DNA from: Palsa-504 sp963822765
GTDB taxonomy: Bacteria; Actinomycetota; Actinomycetes; Streptosporangiales; Streptosporangiaceae
Length of the DNA: 64,000 nt
NCBI GenBank assembly: GCA_963822765.1
Contig: CAWGJL010000033.1
Coordinates: 48,962-112,961 of the forward strand
Direction of reading: 5' to 3'
Below, piece by piece: positions 60,504 through 64,000 of this stretch (position 1 is the stretch's first letter; the number at the start of each line of letters is the position of its first letter). The notes under the pieces are model-generated. The model had not been told where the DNA came from and did no database searches. It worked only from the letters and a program-made list of their open reading frames with translations. The position numbers and the translations under genes were made by a program.

Positions 60504-61767
60504 CTATGCGGCCACGCACGCCGCGATCGAGGCGGTCTGGCGGATCGAGTCGCCCCGCCTGATCGCGGCGCTGGCCCGGATCACCGGGGACGTGGGCGCG
60601 GCCGAGGAGCTGGCCCAGGACGCCCTGGTGATCGCGCTGGAAGCCTGGCCCGTCCGGGGCGTCCCGGCCGGGCCCGGTGCCTGGCTGATGGCGACCGCGA
60701 AGCACCGGGCCATCGACATGGTCCGGCGCCGGGTGCGCTACGAGCAGAAACTTCAGGAAGTAGGGCGCGACATGGAAGCGCAGGCGCAGACGTTCGATGA
60801 ACCGGACGTCGATGATCACATCGGCGACGACCTGCTCCGGCTGATCTTCATCGCCTGCCATCCGGTGCTGACCGCCGAGGCCCGCGCGGCGCTGACGCTG
60901 CGCCTGATCGGCGGCCTGACCACCCACGAAATCGCCCGGGCGTTCCTGGCCGCCGAGCCGACGATCGCGCAGCGGATCGTCCGGGCCAAGCGGACCCTGG
61001 CCGAGAAGAAGATACCGTTCGAGATTCCCGCGCCCGGCGAGCTGGCCGGGCGGGTCGCCTCCGTGCTCGACGTCATATACCTGATCTTCAACGAGGGCTA
61101 TGCGGCAACCGCGGGCCGGGACTGGATCCGGCCCGAGCTGTGCTCCGAGGCGCTCCGGCTGGGCCGGGTCCTGGCCGGGCTCATGCCCAGCAACGTCGAG
61201 GTACAGGGGCTGGTCGCGCTCATGGAGCTGCAGGCGTCCCGCATCCCGGCCCGCACCAGCCCGGCCGGCGACCCGATCCTGCTCACCGACCAGGACCGGC
61301 GGCGCTGGGACCGGCTGCTGATCCGCCGCGGTTTCGCCGCGCTGGAGCGGGCCGGGCAACTGAACGTCGCGCCCGGGCCGTACGCGATCCAGGCCGAGAT
61401 CGCCGCGTGCCACGCCCGGGCGGGTTCGGTCAAGGACACCGACTGGGAACGCATCGCGGCGCTGTACGTGGTGCTCGCCCACCTGACCCCCTCGCCGGTG
61501 GTGGAGCTCAACCGCGCGGTCGCCGTGGGCATGGCCTACGGCCCCGCCCGTGGCCTGGAGATCGCCGACACCCTGGCCAGCCAGCCGGCCCTGGACGGCT
61601 ACGTCCAGCTGCCCGCCGTCCGGGGCCACCTGCTGGCCGAGCTGGGCCGGCTGGACGAGGCCCGCGCGGAGTTCACCCGCGCAGCCGCGCTGACCAGCAA
61701 CGACCGCGAGCGTGCCATCTTCAAGGCACGAGCCTCAGCCTGCCGCGACAAACAGGAATCATCATGA
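60496..61767 (+). CDS. ECF42-type RNA polymerase sigma factor (DUF6596)
   Basis: This 423-residue ECF sigma has region 2 at about 15-90 (ITGDVGAAEELAQDALVIALEAWP), region 4 at about 115-170 and a long C-terminal TPR-like domain (about 185-415, VVELNRAVAVGMAYGPARGLEIADTL) that replaces an anti-sigma factor in this group. The GTG start is inside the YCII gene, GTGGCTGA, so translation is coupled. It probably transcribes the DUF998-YCII-sigma operon. Confidence 0.93.
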   Translation: MADYAATHAAIEAVWRIESPRLIAALARITGDVGAAEELAQDALVIALEAWPVRGVPAGPGAWLMATAKHRAIDMVRRRVRYEQKLQEVGRDMEAQAQTFDEPDVDDHIGDDLLRLIFIACHPVLTAEARAALTLRLIGGLTTHEIARAFLAAEPTIAQRIVRAKRTLAEKKIPFEIPAPGELAGRVASVLDVIYLIFNEGYAATAGRDWIRPELCSEALRLGRVLAGLMPSNVEVQGLVALMELQASRIPARTSPAGDPILLTDQDRRRWDRLLIRRGFAALERAGQLNVAPGPYAIQAEIAACHARAGSVKDTDWERIAALYVVLAHLTPSPVVELNRAVAVGMAYGPARGLEIADTLASQPALDGYVQLPAVRGHLLAELGRLDEARAEFTRAAALTSNDRERAIFKARASACRDKQESS

Positions 61768-61904
61768 CCTCCCGGAATGACGTGGCAGCATCGGCACCGG
61801 GCACATCAAAAGGGAGTTCGTCGCGTGCACTTACGAGATGGCGTCAGCGCTGCCGGCCGTGAGGCGCGCCTTCCGTGCTTGTGTGATCTGAAAGGAGAAT
61901 GAGG

Positions 61905-62363
61905 ATGCCAGCAAGCGTGGAGTTCGACACCACGGTGGCGGCGGCAGGCAACAACACCGGGATCGTCGTGCCCGACGACGCCATCAAGCGGCTCGGTGCG
62001 GGACGGCGGCCAGCGGTCGTCGTCAACGTGAACGGTTACGAGTACCGCAACACGGTCGGCGTCATGGCCGGCAAGCACATGATCAGCATCAGCGCCGCGG
62101 TCCGCAAGGAGACCGGCCTGAAAGGCGGTGACCCCGTCCACGTCAAACTGACGGTCGCGGAGACGCCTCGGGGGGTCGACGTTCCCGGCGACTTCGCCGC
62201 TGCCCTTGCCGCCGGCCCCGAGACCAAAGCCTTCTTCGAGAAGCTCCCGAACAGCCTCCAGCGCTACCACGTCGACACCATCAACGCAGCGAAGACCACC
62301 GCGACCAGGCAGCGGCGCATCGAGAAGGCGATCTCATTGTTCCGGGAGGGCAAGCAGCGATAG
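61905..62363 (+). CDS. DUF1905 / YdeI (OmpD-associated) domain protein
   Basis: The 152-residue protein consists of a DUF1905 beta-barrel-like domain (VEFDTTVAAAGNNTGIVVPDDAIKRLGAGRRPAVVVNVNGYEYR) and a C-terminal YdeI helix pair (FEKLPNSLQRYHVDTINAAKTTATRQRRIEKAISLF). The bacteriocin-protection label of the family comes from enterobacteria and may not apply here. ATG 61905 is preferred over 61899 by spacing from AAAGGAG. Confidence 0.88.
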   Translation: MPASVEFDTTVAAAGNNTGIVVPDDAIKRLGAGRRPAVVVNVNGYEYRNTVGVMAGKHMISISAAVRKETGLKGGDPVHVKLTVAETPRGVDVPGDFAAALAAGPETKAFFEKLPNSLQRYHVDTINAAKTTATRQRRIEKAISLFREGKQR

Positions 62364-62860
62364 TGGCGGGAAGGCACACTGCCGCGTCGGCAACGTCGCT
62401 GCGCCACGTAACTCCCAAGAATCCGCGACATAAAGCCCTGAAAGTCGCATAACGGGGGCTGGCGGCGGCGTCACGCTGGTGATCGATGATCTGCACCAGC
62501 TGCGCCTGGCCGGCGAGCTGGCCGAGATCCGCGCGGCTGACCCGCACGGCCCATCGCGAGTCCCGGATCCCGCGAAGTCACCACCCACCTCACCCCAGGA
62601 CCACACGCACCATCTGCTGGGAGCGTTCGGGCTTAAGGGCGTGCCAGGGGGTCCATAGTGCACCTGCCGCTCCCGCAAGCCCGAATACACCCGGACAATG
62701 GTGCAGCAGGGGCGGGCGGGGCAAACCGGGCATGATGTCTGTCCGGCCCAGGCTTGCCTCCAGCCAGGTAAGAGGCCATCACCGGATCCCGGTGATTCAG
62801 CGGGGCTGCCTCAGCGTGACGCTGCACGGGCAGGCGCGGGCCAGCTTCGTTCCGGTGGCG
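62364..62860. other. Intergenic region with a regulator remnant
   Basis: There is no intact gene in these 497 bases. A short remnant of a MalT-like regulator lies at 62469-62553. The rest holds only shadow frames. Confidence 0.5.
62469..62553 (+). pseudogene. Scrap of a MalT/LuxR-type ATPase regulator
   Basis: The frame reads VTLVIDDLHQLRLAGELAEI and RAADP. In large LuxR (MalT-type) regulators the Walker B block VLVIDDLHxL and the segment HRLRLAGELxEIRAADL are about 40 residues apart, so an internal deletion has joined them. No other part is present. Confidence 0.5.
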
Positions 62861-63343
62861 CTAGCGGTCTGCCCTTGCGGACAGGCCGGCGTCGGCGCCT
62901 GCGGCGGCTTGCTCGAGCAGTGCGGCGAGCTGGCGGCACTGGTCGGCGGTGAGGCGGGCGCCGAGGTGCCGGCGGATCGCCTGCCGGTAGACCGGCCAGG
63001 CCCGCCGCAGCGCGTTCCGGCCGGCCGGGGTGAGCACGGCGAAGCTGGACCGCCCGTCGGCCTGGTCAGGCTGGCGCTCGGCCAGGCCGGCCGCGGCCAG
63101 CTCGTCGACGACGCGGCTGACCCGGGTCCGGCTGAGCACCGCCCGCTGGCCCAGCTCGCTCATCCGCAGCCGGCGGCCGGGCGCTGCGTTGAGCTCTAGC
63201 AGCACGTCATACCAGGACAGGCTTATCTGGCCAGCCGCCCGCAGGTCCGCTTCCAAGGCCGGCACCAGCCGGCTGTGCGCGACCAGCAGCCCGCGCCACG
63301 CCGCGACCTCCGGGTCTTCCCGAGCTTCGGTCACGCCCGCCAC
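62861..63343 (-). CDS. MarR family transcriptional regulator
   Basis: This 160-residue winged HTH protein has SWYDVLLELNAAPGRRLRMSELGQRAVLSRTRVSRVVDELAAAGLAERQPDQADGRSSFAVLTPAGRNAL, the full MarR signature with the wing at DQADGRSS. It is divergent from the YceI gene with 72 bases between them, so it likely controls it. Candidate operators lie at 63356-63390. Confidence 0.93.
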   Translation of the reverse strand: MAGVTEAREDPEVAAWRGLLVAHSRLVPALEADLRAAGQISLSWYDVLLELNAAPGRRLRMSELGQRAVLSRTRVSRVVDELAAAGLAERQPDQADGRSSFAVLTPAGRNALRRAWPVYRQAIRRHLGARLTADQCRQLAALLEQAAAGADAGLSARADR

Positions 63344-63355
63344 CTTACCATTTGC

Positions 63356-63390
63356 GTGCGTGCGCGAGCACCTATATTATGTGCGTGCGC
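63356..63390. promoter_or_regulatory. Direct-repeat operator between MarR and YceI genes
   Basis: GTGCGTGCGC occurs at 63356-63365 and 63381-63390, flanking TATATTAT. The second extends to the palindrome GTGCGTGCGCAC. The repeats bracket a likely -10 of the YceI gene. Confidence 0.55.
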
Positions 63391-63415
63391 ACCCACCTAT
63401 TGAGAGGAAGGTCCC

Positions 63416-63997
63416 ATGACCGGCACCACGCCCGCAGCGGCTGCCCGCATCCTGGCCGGTACCAAGCTCCCGGCCCCCGGCCGGTGGCAGATCGACCCCG
63501 ACCACACCGACGTCGCCTTCATCGGCCGCCACTTCATGCTGACCAAGATCCGCGGCCGGTTCACCGGCGTGACCGGGGCGATCGTCGTGGCCCAGGAGCC
63601 CGGCCAGTCCACCGTGGAGGTCACCATCGACATGGCCTCGGTCGAGTCCGGCAGCCAGGCCCGCGATGATCACCTGCGGTCTGCGGACTTCTTCGACACC
63701 GCGCACCACCCCGTCGCCACGTTCTCCGGCCGCGCCGTTGAGTGGCAAGGCACCCAGGGGAAGCTGGCCGGGGAGCTGACCATCCGCGGCGTCACCTGCC
63801 CGGTCACCCTGCAGGCCGGATACCTCGGGACCGTCGCCGACCCGTGGGGCGGCCAGCGGGCCATCTTCACCGCCGAAGGCACTGTCAACCGGGAGGACTG
63901 GGGCCTGACCTGGAATATGGCCCTGGACGGCGGCGGCCTGCTGGTCTCCAGAGACATCCGGATCGAGATCGAGACCGAAGCGGTACTCCAGCCCTGA
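63416..63997 (+). CDS. YceI family protein
   Basis: This 193-residue lipocalin-like protein binds polyisoprenoid-type ligands in known members. WQIDPDHTDVAFIGRHFMLTKIRGRFTGVTG and DHLRSADFFDTAHHPVATFSG are the family signatures. There is no signal peptide, so it is cytoplasmic, as in most actinobacterial members. ATG 63416 follows GAGGAAGG. It pairs with the divergent MarR regulator, a frequent combination. Confidence 0.93.
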   Translation: MTGTTPAAAARILAGTKLPAPGRWQIDPDHTDVAFIGRHFMLTKIRGRFTGVTGAIVVAQEPGQSTVEVTIDMASVESGSQARDDHLRSADFFDTAHHPVATFSGRAVEWQGTQGKLAGELTIRGVTCPVTLQAGYLGTVADPWGGQRAIFTAEGTVNREDWGLTWNMALDGGGLLVSRDIRIEIETEAVLQP

Positions 63998-64000
63998 CCA

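Overview
The window is high-GC DNA from an actinomycete. Codon third positions are almost all G or C, many starts are GTG or TTG, and the gene content is diagnostic: an HrdB-type principal sigma factor with a long acidic N-terminus, mycothiol ligase MshC, the NrdR/class II NrdJ pair beside LexA and a LysM protein, a TmsA/TmsB pair for 10-methyl fatty acids, oligoribonuclease, ECF42 sigma with a YCII partner, and DUF4192. I cannot name the genus.

Layout. 0-12 kb: principal sigma factor, PAS/GAF/SpoIIE phosphatase, a conserved hypothetical, a fused HyuA-HyuB hydantoinase/oxoprolinase coupled to a tandem AAA+ (CbxX-type) ATPase. 12-23 kb: metabolic and regulatory genes (amidohydrolase, GNAT, DoxX, TetR/quinone reductase, epoxide hydrolase/WYL, VapBC-like pair, a LexA paralogue, VOC, a GT87-like membrane glycosyltransferase). 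23-30 kb: cupin, intein-bearing nrdJ, nrdR, LysM protein and the syntenic lexA, with LexA-box-like sites between the last two. 30-40 kb: frameshifted VOC, leuS with a leader-peptide attenuator and a one-base frameshift, a degenerate KS-AT polyketide synthase, tmsBA, DUF4192. 40-51 kb: mshC-amidase, IclR, two membrane proteases, a DapA-like aldolase, a broken phosphotransferase, PPOX and orn. 51.4-57.9 kb: tRNA-His(GTG), then a block of ArsR/SRPBCC, hydrolase, SDR, TetR and toxin-antitoxin genes that ends in a second, damaged tRNA-His 3' segment. It looks like an old tRNA-integrated island and carries a transposase scrap. 57.9-64 kb: methyltransferase, hydrolase fragment, DUF998-YCII-ECF42 module, YdeI, MarR/YceI.

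Three themes run through the window. (1) Regulation can be read directly at several points: the leuS leader peptide with consecutive Leu codons and a terminator, LexA- and NrdR-like boxes, and palindromic operators beside TetR, WYL and ArsR genes. (2) Short tandem repeats and long hairpins are very common, in intergenic DNA and in frame inside genes (SpoIIE PAS domain, MshC, TetR tail, KS). One 17-bp repeat has pulled apart a stop/start overlap between two protease genes. (3) Several genes are interrupted by single-base shifts (leuS, phosphotransferase, VOC, KS-AT). Because leuS is essential, some of these may be assembly errors and should be checked before the genes are called dead.
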